NCBI RefSeq assembly: GCF_010747475.1
Contig: NZ_VSLZ01000001.1
Coordinates: forward strand, 434,001-498,000
Origin: Halorussus sp. MSC15.2
GTDB lineage: Archaea; Halobacteriota; Halobacteria; Halobacteriales; Haladaptataceae
Length of the DNA stretch: 64,000 nucleotides
Direction of reading: 5' to 3'
Of this stretch, positions 9,114 through 16,278 are shown piece by piece (the first letter of the stretch is position 1; each line of letters starts with the position of its first letter). The position numbers and the translations under genes were made by a program. Under the pieces are notes generated by a model. It did not search any database. It had not been told where the DNA came from and saw nothing but the letters and a program-made list of their open reading frames with translations.

Positions 9114-9494
9114 ATGGTCGTCACGGTCGCCATGGACACGAGCGCGCTCATGATGCCGGTCGAGTCGGACGTGCGGTTGTTCGACGAACTCGACCGACTC
9201 CTCGGCACCTTCGAGTGCGTCGTCCCCCGCGCCGTCTGCGACGAGCTGTCGAAGCTCGCGGAGGGCGCCGGAAAGGAAGCCGTCGCAGCGAGCGTCGGTG
9301 CGGACTTGGCGGCCGAGCGATGTCGAACCGTCGAACACGAAGCATCGTACGCAGACGACGCGCTTGTCGAACTCGCCCCCGAGTTCGACTACGTCGTCAC
9401 GAACGACGGTCCCCTCAAGGGGCGCCTGCTCGACGCGGACGCACCGGTAATTCATATAAGGGGCCGGAACAAACTCGCAATCAGCAAACCTTAG
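9114..9494 (+). CDS. PIN-domain nuclease (Fcf1/Utp24-like)
   Basis: A 126-residue single-domain PIN protein. Conserved acidic residues are in VAMDTSALMMP (D8), PRAVCDELSKLAEG (the Glu/Asp site), ADDALVELA and VVTNDGPLKGRLL. PIN proteins are metal-dependent ribonucleases; the version conserved between aIF2-gamma and rpo7 in archaea resembles Fcf1/Utp24, which acts in rRNA processing, but this assignment is inference. It begins one base after the aIF2-gamma stop and ends one base before rpo7, so all three are translated from one message. Confidence 0.92.
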   Translation: MVVTVAMDTSALMMPVESDVRLFDELDRLLGTFECVVPRAVCDELSKLAEGAGKEAVAASVGADLAAERCRTVEHEASYADDALVELAPEFDYVVTNDGPLKGRLLDADAPVIHIRGRNKLAISKP

Positions 9495-9495
9495 C

Positions 9496-10068
9496 ATGTA
9501 CAAACGGGTTAGACTCAAAGATACGGTCGAGGTACCCCCAGAACACCTCGCAGAGGTGACGCCGGAGCTAGTGAAGCGGCTCCTGCAGGACAAGTTGGAG
9601 GGACGAATGGACGAAGATGTCGGAAGCGTCGTCAGTGTCGTGAACGTCAACGACATCGGCGACGGTGCGGTTCTTCCGAACCGACCGGGCGTGTACTACG
9701 AGGCCGACTTCGACGCGGTCACGTACGACCCCCAGATGCAGGAAGTCGTGGACGGCGAAATCGTGGAGGTCGTCAACTTCGGTGCCTTCGTCGGCATCGG
9801 TCCGGTGGACGGACTGCTCCACGTCTCGCAGATATCGGACGAGTATCTCGCGTACGACGAAGAGGGCCAGATGCTCGCGTCCCGCGAGTCGAACCGCACG
9901 CTCGGCGTCGGCGACTCGGTGCGGGCGCGCATCGTCACCAAGAGCATCGACGAGCGCAATCCGCGCGAGAGCAAGATTGGTCTCACGGCCAAGCAGGTCG
10001 GTCTCGGCAAGCACGGCTGGCTGAAAGAGGAACGCGAGAAGCGTCAGGCCACCACCGAGAGTGAATAA
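9496..10068 (+). CDS. rpoE1: RNA polymerase subunit Rpo7 (E')
   Basis: A 190-residue stalk subunit that pairs with Rpo4 and binds the emerging transcript. The N-terminal RNP-like half begins MYKRVRLKDTVEVPPEH. Residues about 82-165 form an S1 RNA-binding domain (GEIVEVVNFGAFVGIGPVDG, LLHVSQISDEYLAYDEE). Length is normal for the family. The start overlaps no neighbour but lies one base from the PIN gene stop, and spt4 follows after 2 bp. Confidence 0.97.
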   Translation: MYKRVRLKDTVEVPPEHLAEVTPELVKRLLQDKLEGRMDEDVGSVVSVVNVNDIGDGAVLPNRPGVYYEADFDAVTYDPQMQEVVDGEIVEVVNFGAFVGIGPVDGLLHVSQISDEYLAYDEEGQMLASRESNRTLGVGDSVRARIVTKSIDERNPRESKIGLTAKQVGLGKHGWLKEEREKRQATTESE

Positions 10069-10070
10069 CG

Positions 10071-10268
10071 ATGGCTAGCAACCGCCTCGCCTGCCGCGAA
10101 TGTCACGCCGTGGCCGAACCCGACGAGGACACCTGTCCCATCTGCGGTTCGACCAGCCTCACGGAGGACTGGAGCGGCTTCGTCATCATCGCGCACCCCG
10201 ACGAGAGCCAGATTGCCGAGGAGATGGAAGTGACCGAACCGGGCAAGTACGCGTTGAAAGTCCGGTAA
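10071..10268 (+). CDS. spt4: Transcription elongation factor Spt4 (Rpo subunit E'')
   Basis: A 65-residue zinc-finger protein. Two CXXC pairs, CREC near the N-terminus and CPIC about 17 residues later, make the zinc site; the following SLTEDWSGFVIIAHP strand is the Spt5 NGN-binding face. With Spt5 it forms the universal processivity clamp on RNA polymerase. It is translationally close to rpo7, whose product acts in the same complex, and is followed by the dephospho-CoA kinase gene. Confidence 0.96.
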   Translation: MASNRLACRECHAVAEPDEDTCPICGSTSLTEDWSGFVIIAHPDESQIAEEMEVTEPGKYALKVR

Positions 10269-10284
10269 CCGCTACTGATTCACC

Positions 10285-10839
10285 GTGAGTGACGTTCTCG
10301 TCACCTTGCCCGCGGAGATGCGCGGGGAACTCAAGGAACCGATGGGACCGATTTTCACCGACGCCGAGCGCCTGCTGGCGGCGGCGGGCGACGGCCCGCT
10401 CGTCGCGGTGGGCGACGTGGTGACCTACCATCTCGAACGTGCCGGCGTCGTGCCCGACGTGGCCGTGGTAGACGGTCTGACCGAGCGAGAGGAGGTCGAG
10501 GACGACGTCGCGGAGGGCGTCGCTAGACTCGGCCAGTCCGCACGCGAAGTCCGCGTCGAGAATCCCGCGGCGACCGTCACCCGCGAGATGGTCGTGGCGC
10601 TCCGCGAGGCGATTGCCGACACCGTCCCGACCGTCATCGTGGTCGAAGGCGAGGAGGACCTCGTCACCCTCCCGGCAATCGTGGCCGCGCCGCTGGGCGC
10701 GAGCGTAGTCTACGGTCAGCCGGGCGAGGGGATGGTCCTCGCCGAAGTGACTGCGGACGCCAAAGATAGGATGCACGACCTTCTAGGCCGAATGGACGGC
10801 GACGCCGGCGCGCTGTTCGAGATTCTGGACGCGACGTAG
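10285..10839 (+). CDS. GTP-dependent dephospho-CoA kinase (DUF359 family)
   Basis: A 184-residue protein of the archaeal family once called DUF359, which phosphorylates dephospho-CoA with GTP in the last step of coenzyme A synthesis. Typical motifs are VAVGDVVTYHLERAG, VVDGLTEREE, VENPAATVTREM and VVEGEEDLVTLPAI with its acidic pair. The start is GTG at 10285 (MSDVLVTLP), 16 bp after spt4. The enzyme has no obvious tie to the neighbouring translation genes; its place in this operon is a common archaeal arrangement. Confidence 0.93.
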   Translation: MSDVLVTLPAEMRGELKEPMGPIFTDAERLLAAAGDGPLVAVGDVVTYHLERAGVVPDVAVVDGLTEREEVEDDVAEGVARLGQSAREVRVENPAATVTREMVVALREAIADTVPTVIVVEGEEDLVTLPAIVAAPLGASVVYGQPGEGMVLAEVTADAKDRMHDLLGRMDGDAGALFEILDAT

Positions 10840-10880
10840 CTTCGGTCCGCAGCCGAGTTCGGGTTGTTCACTTCGAAATC

Positions 10881-10890
10881 CTTTTACAAC
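10881..10890 (+). promoter_or_regulatory. TATA-like box before rps24e
   Basis: CTTTTACAAC lies about 37-46 bp before the rps24e ATG in an 87-bp spacer that is AT-richer than its surroundings. It suggests that the ribosomal-protein genes have their own promoter in addition to read-through from the upstream operon. Confidence 0.4.
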
Positions 10891-10926
10891 GTTCACAGCC
10901 AATAACAGAGTAACTGAGCGATACAC

Positions 10927-11244
10927 ATGGAAGTTGAAATCCTCTCCGAGGAGCAGAATCCGATGCTCCACCGGTCCGAAGTGCGGTTCCAGATAGTTCA
11001 CGACGAAGCGACGCCCTCCCGGCTCTCGGTCCGCGACAGTCTCGCGGCGAAGTTGGACAAGGACTCGAGCGAAGTCGTGGTTCACGAGATGAACACCAAG
11101 TTCGGAATGCGCAAGACCGTCGGCTACGCGAAGGTCTACGACAGCCCCGAGCACGCCCGCGACGTCGAGCAGGAGTACATGCTCGAACGTAACAAGATTG
11201 CCGCGGACGCCGACGCCGAACCCGAGGCGGAGGAGGCCGAATAA
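10927..11244 (+). CDS. rps24e: Ribosomal protein S24e
   Basis: A 105-residue small-subunit protein found only in archaea and eukaryotes. The first strand [19 protein letters not shown], the [14 protein letters not shown] helix and the [17 protein letters not shown] segment are diagnostic. The C-terminus is an acidic tail ([12 protein letters not shown]), a haloarchaeal adaptation. Its TAA stop overlaps the ATG of rps27ae by one base (TAATG), so the two are coupled. Confidence 0.97.
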   Translation: MEVEILSEEQNPMLHRSEVRFQIVHDEATPSRLSVRDSLAAKLDKDSSEVVVHEMNTKFGMRKTVGYAKVYDSPEHARDVEQEYMLERNKIAADADAEPEAEEAE

Positions 11245-11378
11245 TGGCGCGCAACGAGATGTACGACGACGACGGAACGACCGATAAAGAGACCTGCACC
11301 CGGTGTGGCGACGCGTTCCTCGCCGACCACGGCGACCGCCTCCACTGCGGTCGGTGTGGCTACACCGAGTGGAAGTAG
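11244..11378 (+). CDS. rps27ae: Ribosomal protein S27ae
   Basis: A 44-residue protein that is easily missed because of its size. Reading from the ATG at 11244 gives [18 protein letters not shown], then CTRCGDAF and [10 protein letters not shown] before TAG. The four cysteines in two CXXC pairs form the zinc ribbon of archaeal S27ae (the ribosomal half of the eukaryotic ubiquitin-S27a fusion). The start shares a base with the stop of rps24e, its usual partner. Confidence 0.95.
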   Translation: MARNEMYDDDGTTDKETCTRCGDAFLADHGDRLHCGRCGYTEWK

Positions 11379-11438
11379 GGCGATGCGCCGAGCGGGAGCG
11401 AACTGCATCGTGAAAACGCGAACGGCGACGAAGGAGCC

Positions 11439-13052
11439 GTGAGCGAGCGAATGCGCGTCCTCGGCATCGAGGGCACCGCGTGGGCGGCCAGCGCGGCCGT
11501 CTACGACACTGAAGACGACCCCGACTCGATTTTTATCGAAACCGACGCCTACCAGCCCGACAGCGGCGGTATTCACCCGCGCGAGGCCGCCGAACACATG
11601 AGCGACGCCGTCCCCGAAGTCGTCGAGACCGCCTTGGCCGAGGCCGACGGCGATATCGACGCGGTGGCGTTCTCGCGCGGGCCGGGTCTCGGTCCCTGCC
11701 TGCGGACGGTCGGCACCGCCGCGCGAGCGCTCGCCCAGACGCTCGACGTGCCCCTCGTCGGCGTCAACCACATGGTCGCCCACCTCGAAATCGGTCGCCA
11801 GCAGTCGGGGTTCGACTCCCCGGTCTGCCTGAACGCCTCGGGCGCGAACGCCCACGTGCTGGGCTACCGCAACGGCCGGTACCGCGTGCTGGGCGAGACG
11901 ATGGACACCGGCGTCGGCAACGCCATCGACAAGTTCACGCGCCACGTCGGGTGGTCCCACCCCGGCGGACCGAAGGTCGAGGAGGCCGCCAAAGACGGCG
12001 AGTACGTCGAACTCCCCTACGTCGTCAAGGGGATGGACTTCTCGTTCTCGGGCATCATGAGCGCCGCCAAGGACGCCTACGAGGAGGGGACGCCCGTCGA
12101 AGACGTCTGCTACTCCCTGCAGGAAAACGTCTTCGCCATGTTGACCGAAGTCGCCGAGCGCGCCCTCTCGCTGACCGGGAGCGACGAACTCGTGCTGGGC
12201 GGCGGCGTCGGGCAGAACGCCCGTCTCCGCGAGATGCTCGGTGCGATGTGCGACCAGCGCGGCGCGTCGTTCCACGCCCCGGAACCGAGATTCCTCCGGG
12301 ACAACGCCGGGATGATAGCGGTCCTCGGCGCGGAGATGGTCCGTGCGGGCGACACCATCCCGGTGGAGGAGTCGGCCGTGGACCCGGACTTCCGGCCGGA
12401 CCAAGTCCCTGTCACGTGGCGCGACGACGACGAGTCCGTGGCCGTCTGGCGCGAGAACGGTGCGGAAGTGAAGGGCGCGGAGGCCACCGTCGAAATCGGC
12501 GACGAGCGCGTCACGAAGCGCCGCCTGCCGAAGCGCTACCGCCACCCCGAACTCGACGCGCGCCTCCGGCGCGACCGGACGGTCCTCGAAGCGCGCCTGA
12601 CCAGCGAGGCCCGGCGACACGGCGTTCCGACCCCGGTGGTCTACGACGTGGACCCACAGGAGGGCGTGCTGGTGTTCGAGCGCGTGGGCGAGGCCGACCT
12701 CCGCGAGAATCTCACGCCGGACCGCGTGCGCGACGTGGCCCGGCACCTCGCCGCGATTCACGCCGCGGGGTTCGTCCACGGCGACCCGACGACGCGGAAC
12801 GTCAGGGTCGGGCGACGCGACGGGCCGTCCGGACCGGACCGGACCTACCTCATCGACTTCGGACTGGGCTACTACACCGACGACGACGAGGACTACGCGA
12901 TGGACCTCCACGTCTTCGCCCAGAGCCTCGCCGGGACCTCGGACGACGCCGAGGAGTTACGGCGCAAGTTCGAGGAGGCCTACGCCGAGGCTGGCGACGA
13001 TACGGTGTTGACTCGGCTTCGGGCGGTCGAAGGCCGCGGTCGCTACCAGTGA
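11439..13052 (+). CDS. kae1-bud32: Kae1-Bud32 fusion: tRNA threonylcarbamoyladenosine synthase/kinase
   Basis: A 537-residue fusion of two KEOPS subunits that make t6A at position 37 of ANN-decoding tRNAs. Residues 1 to about 325 are Kae1: the metal-binding HMVAHLEIG supplies H111 and H115, and DFSFSGIMSAAKDA plus LVLGGGVGQNARLREML are the ASKHA nucleotide-binding motifs. Residues about 340-537 are Bud32, a small RIO-like kinase/ATPase with VHGDPTTRNVRV (catalytic loop) and YLIDFGLGYYT (DFG). The fusion is known in several archaeal lineages. GTG at 11439 or ATG at 11451 may start it; they differ by four residues. Confidence 0.97.
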   Translation: MSERMRVLGIEGTAWAASAAVYDTEDDPDSIFIETDAYQPDSGGIHPREAAEHMSDAVPEVVETALAEADGDIDAVAFSRGPGLGPCLRTVGTAARALAQTLDVPLVGVNHMVAHLEIGRQQSGFDSPVCLNASGANAHVLGYRNGRYRVLGETMDTGVGNAIDKFTRHVGWSHPGGPKVEEAAKDGEYVELPYVVKGMDFSFSGIMSAAKDAYEEGTPVEDVCYSLQENVFAMLTEVAERALSLTGSDELVLGGGVGQNARLREMLGAMCDQRGASFHAPEPRFLRDNAGMIAVLGAEMVRAGDTIPVEESAVDPDFRPDQVPVTWRDDDESVAVWRENGAEVKGAEATVEIGDERVTKRRLPKRYRHPELDARLRRDRTVLEARLTSEARRHGVPTPVVYDVDPQEGVLVFERVGEADLRENLTPDRVRDVARHLAAIHAAGFVHGDPTTRNVRVGRRDGPSGPDRTYLIDFGLGYYTDDDEDYAMDLHVFAQSLAGTSDDAEELRRKFEEAYAEAGDDTVLTRLRAVEGRGRYQ

Positions 13053-13119
13053 GGACTCGGCCCACCACCTCCCGTCTCGGCCCACCAACTTCTTTCGGAC
13101 GGCGGTCGAGTACCTCCCT

Positions 13120-13359
13120 ATGGACGACGAACTCGAGTGTCACGCGGACGGTAGCTTCGAGTACGGCGGTCAGGACGGATATCTTGACGAGGTGGACGGC
13201 GGTACGGTCGGCGTCGATTCCGACGGTAGCCTCGTCAACCTGAACGTCAAGGTCACCGAACGCGAGGAGTTCGTACACGCGAGAGCTAAACTCACTCCCG
13301 AGGAGGCCCGCGAGGTCGGCGAGTGGCTCCTCGACTACGCCGACCGCACCGAGGAGTGA
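13120..13359 (+). CDS. Small haloarchaeal conserved protein, function unknown
   Basis: A 79-residue, strongly acidic soluble protein (net charge typical of a halophile). The first half is beta-rich (FEYGGQDGYLDEVDGGTVGV, then SLVNLNVKVTEREEF), the second is a helix (LTPEEAREVGEWLLDYADR). No catalytic or metal-binding residues stand out. It follows kae1-bud32 by 67 bp and might be co-transcribed. I do not recognise a named family. Confidence 0.7.
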   Translation: MDDELECHADGSFEYGGQDGYLDEVDGGTVGVDSDGSLVNLNVKVTEREEFVHARAKLTPEEAREVGEWLLDYADRTEE

Positions 13360-13434
13360 CTCTCGACGGACCGCCGCGCACGTCGTCCCGCGGTCCGCCG
13401 CGGGAACCGTTCAGCTTTCGACCGTAGCCAAAGC

Positions 13435-13442
13435 ACTTTATC
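13435..13442 (+). promoter_or_regulatory. TATA box for the DUF5808-like gene
   Basis: ACTTTATC lies 24-31 bp before the ATG at 13466, the canonical spacing for a leaderless haloarchaeal message. Confidence 0.55.
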
Positions 13443-13465
13443 CCTCTCCGCCGTATTTCTCTCAC

Positions 13466-13741
13466 ATGGCAGACAAACCTACCACCGGCGAACTGTTCGG
13501 CGTTCCGTACAACTTCGAGCGACCGAGCATCGGACGGATGCTCTCGTCGTACTGGAAACCCGACGAGGGGATGCTTGTGGACAAGCCCTTCGGCATCGGC
13601 TACACGCTCAACCTCGCCAACTGGCGGTCGTGGATAGTGCTGGCCGTCGCCGGCGCGCTCCTCTGGCACGAGCGCAAGAACGAGCAACAGGAACTGACCG
13701 CCGAGGGCGGTCCGGTCGAAGTCGTCGTGGACGACGACTGA
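13466..13741 (+). CDS. DUF5808-like membrane-associated protein
   Basis: A 91-residue protein. The first 60 residues resemble the domain DUF5808 (FGVPYNFERPSIGRMLSSYW, DKPFGIGYTLNLANW), a short module found in bacteria and archaea, often beside membrane helices. One hydrophobic stretch follows (WIVLAVAGALLW, about 64-75), then a charged tail ending in VVVDDD. The function is unknown. The gene stands alone behind its own promoter. Confidence 0.78.
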   Translation: MADKPTTGELFGVPYNFERPSIGRMLSSYWKPDEGMLVDKPFGIGYTLNLANWRSWIVLAVAGALLWHERKNEQQELTAEGGPVEVVVDDD

Positions 13742-13900
13742 GGACTCCGATTCTCTGCTCTGGAGTTACGAACGCGTCGATGGCGCTTCGTGACGGATAG
13801 TCGCTACGCTAGCCCGTAACGGCAACAGGAAGCAAAGTAGCAGGATAAGTCCCGTCGCTCGACAGCGGCGGTCGTCCGAGCGCCGTCGGACTTCCGAGCA

Positions 13901-13908
13901 GTTTTAAC
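13901..13908 (+). promoter_or_regulatory. TATA box for the UppP-type gene
   Basis: GTTTTAAC lies 23-30 bp before the ATG at 13931, so a leaderless transcript is expected. Confidence 0.5.
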
Positions 13909-13930
13909 CGCAGACGAACGCCCATCGAGT

Positions 13931-14878
13931 ATGAACCGGTCCGCGCTCGTCGCCGTCGCCGCCGGAGCGTTACAGGGCGTCTTCGAGTGGTTACCCATCT
14001 CCAGCGAGGGCAACATCACCGTCTTCTTGACCGCGCTCGGGTCCTCGCCCGAGGCCGCGGTCCAGTTCTCGCTGTTCCTCCACGCCGGAACTGCGCTCTC
14101 GGCCGCGGTGTACTACCGCGACGAGTTGCGCGACGTGCTGGCCGCGCTTCCCCACTGGCGGCCGGGGTCGGCGTTCGACCCCGCCGCCGACGCTCCGGGT
14201 GCCACGGGCGCGCCCGGCGCGACGAGTGCGGGCGCAGGAAGCACGGACAGTCGCGTCGCGAGTGCGCGTACCGCCAGCCAACGCCCGACCCTCTCGTTCC
14301 TCGGGGTCGCGACGCTGGCCTCGGGCGTCGTGGGCATCGCGGCCTACGCCACGCTCGACCACGTCGTTTCCGCGCTCACGGGCGGCGCCTTCGTCGCGCT
14401 GGTCGGCGTCCTGCTCGTGCTGACGGGCGTCCTCCAGCGGGTCGCCGACGACTTCGAGTTCGGCGGCCGCGAGTCGCCGGACCTCGTCGACGCCGTGCTG
14501 GTCGGCGCGCTACAGGGGCTGGCCATCCTCCCGGGCGTCTCCCGGTCGGGAACGACCACTTCGGCCCTGCTCTTCCGGGGTCACGACGGGCCATCGTCGT
14601 TCCGACTCTCGTTCCTGCTGTCGATTCCGGCCGCGCTCGGGGCCGGCGTTCTCGTCCTCCTCGACACCGGGGTTCCGGAAGTCGGGGCGACCGAGGCCGC
14701 ACTGGCGCTGAGCACCGCCGCGGTCGTCGGCTACCTCACTATCGACGCGCTGATGCGGGTCGTCGAGCGCGTGCCCTTCTGGGGGGGTCTGCGTCGGACT
14801 GGGCGCGCTGGCGATACTGGGCGGCGGAGCGCTGGCGATATAGGACGGCACTCCGACAGTACCGACGACTTTCGGTGA
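13931..14878 (+). CDS. uppP: Polyprenyl-diphosphate phosphatase, UppP/BacA family, with a C-terminal frameshift
   Basis: The open frame gives 315 residues. The start LQGVFEWLPISSEGN and the later ALQGLAILPGVSRSGTT are the two conserved catalytic segments of UppP, which removes a phosphate from polyprenyl diphosphates; in archaea this could recycle dolichyl carriers. Five or more membrane helices are visible. At the G7 run 14781-14787 the frame slips: the present frame ends in a basic, Arg/Gly-rich tail, while removing one G restores VCVGLGALAILGGGALAI, the normal last helix, ending at a TAG at 14841-14843. Either a real mutation has spoiled the last helix or the run was miscounted. A low-complexity Ala/Gly/Thr loop lies near residues 85-115. 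Confidence 0.88.
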   Translation: MNRSALVAVAAGALQGVFEWLPISSEGNITVFLTALGSSPEAAVQFSLFLHAGTALSAAVYYRDELRDVLAALPHWRPGSAFDPAADAPGATGAPGATSAGAGSTDSRVASARTASQRPTLSFLGVATLASGVVGIAAYATLDHVVSALTGGAFVALVGVLLVLTGVLQRVADDFEFGGRESPDLVDAVLVGALQGLAILPGVSRSGTTTSALLFRGHDGPSSFRLSFLLSIPAALGAGVLVLLDTGVPEVGATEAALALSTAAVVGYLTIDALMRVVERVPFWGGLRRTGRAGDTGRRSAGDIGRHSDSTDDFR

Positions 14879-14979
14879 TAGACGATTTGTGGCGACGGAA
14901 CGGGTTCGGCCGCCGACCGTCCGGTCGAGCGACCGCTGGAAGCCGAAGGTTCATGCCCCTACTTGTCGATGTTTCATCT

Positions 14980-16182
14980 ATGACTGTTCGCGCCGCCGTC
15001 GTGCTGGCCGCTGGAGAGGGGACTCGCTTGCGTCCGCTGACCCGAAACCGTCCGAAACCGATGCTCCCGGCCGCTGACCGACCGATTCTCGAACACGTCT
15101 TCGACGCGCTCATCGGGGCGGGCATCGAGCGACTCCACGTCGTCGTCGGGTACAAGCGCGACCGCGTGCAAAACCACTTCGGACCGACGTACCGGAACGT
15201 CCCCGTCAACTACGTCGTGCAGGACAAGCAGTTGGGGAGCGGCCACGCCCTCCTGCAGGCCCGCGAAGCGGTCGAAGGCGAGGACGGCTTCCTCGTGGTG
15301 AACGGCGACCAAGTCATCGAGCGCCAGATGGTCGCCGACGTTCTCGACGCCTTCGAGGAGACCGACGGGAGCGCGACCCTCGCGGTCACCGAACAGGCCG
15401 ACGTCTCCCACTACGGCGCTGTCGTGATGGACGGCGACCGCGTGGTCGAACTGGTCGAGAAACCCGAGACCGACGACTACCGCCTGCTCAACGCCGGGGT
15501 GTACGCCTTCGACCCGTCCATCTTCGAGGCCATCGAGGAGACGCCCCGCGTGCAGGGCGAACTCGCGCTGACCGACACGCTGGTCCGCCTGCTCGACCGC
15601 GAGGCGACGGTCCGGGGCGTCGTGACCGAGGAACTCTGGGAGGACGCCACCTACCCGTGGGACCTGCTCGACGTGTCCAGCGACCTGCTACTCCACGGCC
15701 GAGTCACCGAACCCGAGCGCGAGGAGTCGGTCTGGGTCGCCGACAGCGCGACGATTCACGAGGACGCCAGCCTCCAAGGCCCGGTCGTCGTCGGTCCGGA
15801 CACCGAGGTCCGACCCGGCGCGGTCGTGGGTCCGTACGCCGCGCTCGGCCGGAACGCCACGGTCGGCGCGAACGCGGTCGTCTCGCGGTCGGTGCTGGAC
15901 ACCGACACCCGCGTCGGTCCCAACTCCACCCTGTTGGACTGCGTGACCGGACAGGGGGTCTCGCTCGGCGCGGACGCCACGGTTCCGGGCGGGCCGGGCG
16001 ACGTGCGAGTCGGCGCGAGGGTCTTCGAAGGCCAGCGACTCGGCGCGCTGCTGGCCGACCGCGTCCGCGCGGACGGGGACGTGAGCTTCGACCCGGGCAC
16101 GCTTGTCGGCCCGAACGCTCACCTCCGGACCGGCGTGACCGTTTCCGAAAATATAAGCGAACACGCCGAGGTGTTCCGGTGA
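14980..16182 (+). CDS. glmU: GlmU-like sugar-1-phosphate nucleotidyltransferase with left-handed beta-helix
   Basis: The real start is the ATG at 14980; the longer open frame upstream is a shadow of uppP. The 400-residue product has an N-terminal Rossmann nucleotidyltransferase (LAAGEGTRLRPLTRNRPKPM, LVVNGDQVIE, VVELVEKPETDDY) and, from about residue 250, hexapeptide repeats of a left-handed beta-helix (VVVGPDTEVRPGAVVGPYAA). This is the layout of bifunctional archaeal GlmU enzymes that acetylate glucosamine-1-phosphate and couple it to UTP. glmS follows directly, which favours UDP-GlcNAc as the product. Strict sugar and nucleotide specificity cannot be read from sequence. Confidence 0.92.
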   Translation: MTVRAAVVLAAGEGTRLRPLTRNRPKPMLPAADRPILEHVFDALIGAGIERLHVVVGYKRDRVQNHFGPTYRNVPVNYVVQDKQLGSGHALLQAREAVEGEDGFLVVNGDQVIERQMVADVLDAFEETDGSATLAVTEQADVSHYGAVVMDGDRVVELVEKPETDDYRLLNAGVYAFDPSIFEAIEETPRVQGELALTDTLVRLLDREATVRGVVTEELWEDATYPWDLLDVSSDLLLHGRVTEPEREESVWVADSATIHEDASLQGPVVVGPDTEVRPGAVVGPYAALGRNATVGANAVVSRSVLDTDTRVGPNSTLLDCVTGQGVSLGADATVPGGPGDVRVGARVFEGQRLGALLADRVRADGDVSFDPGTLVGPNAHLRTGVTVSENISEHAEVFR

Positions 16183-16278
16183 GTGACCGTGACATCTGCT
16201 GACTCGAACGGGGGTGGTCCCACGGACGAATGGTGTGGCCACCGAGACGAGCGAGGGGGCTACCGAGGTGACGGACTG

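Noticed and set aside
13987-14979. The N-terminal extension of the frame that ends at 16182
   Set aside because: The region is Arg-rich and overlaps uppP in another frame. The GlmU-like protein begins at the ATG at 14980.
16183-16278. A GTG-start extension of glmS by 32 residues
   Set aside because: The Ntn glutaminase needs Cys directly after the initiator Met, so the ATG at 16279 must be the start.
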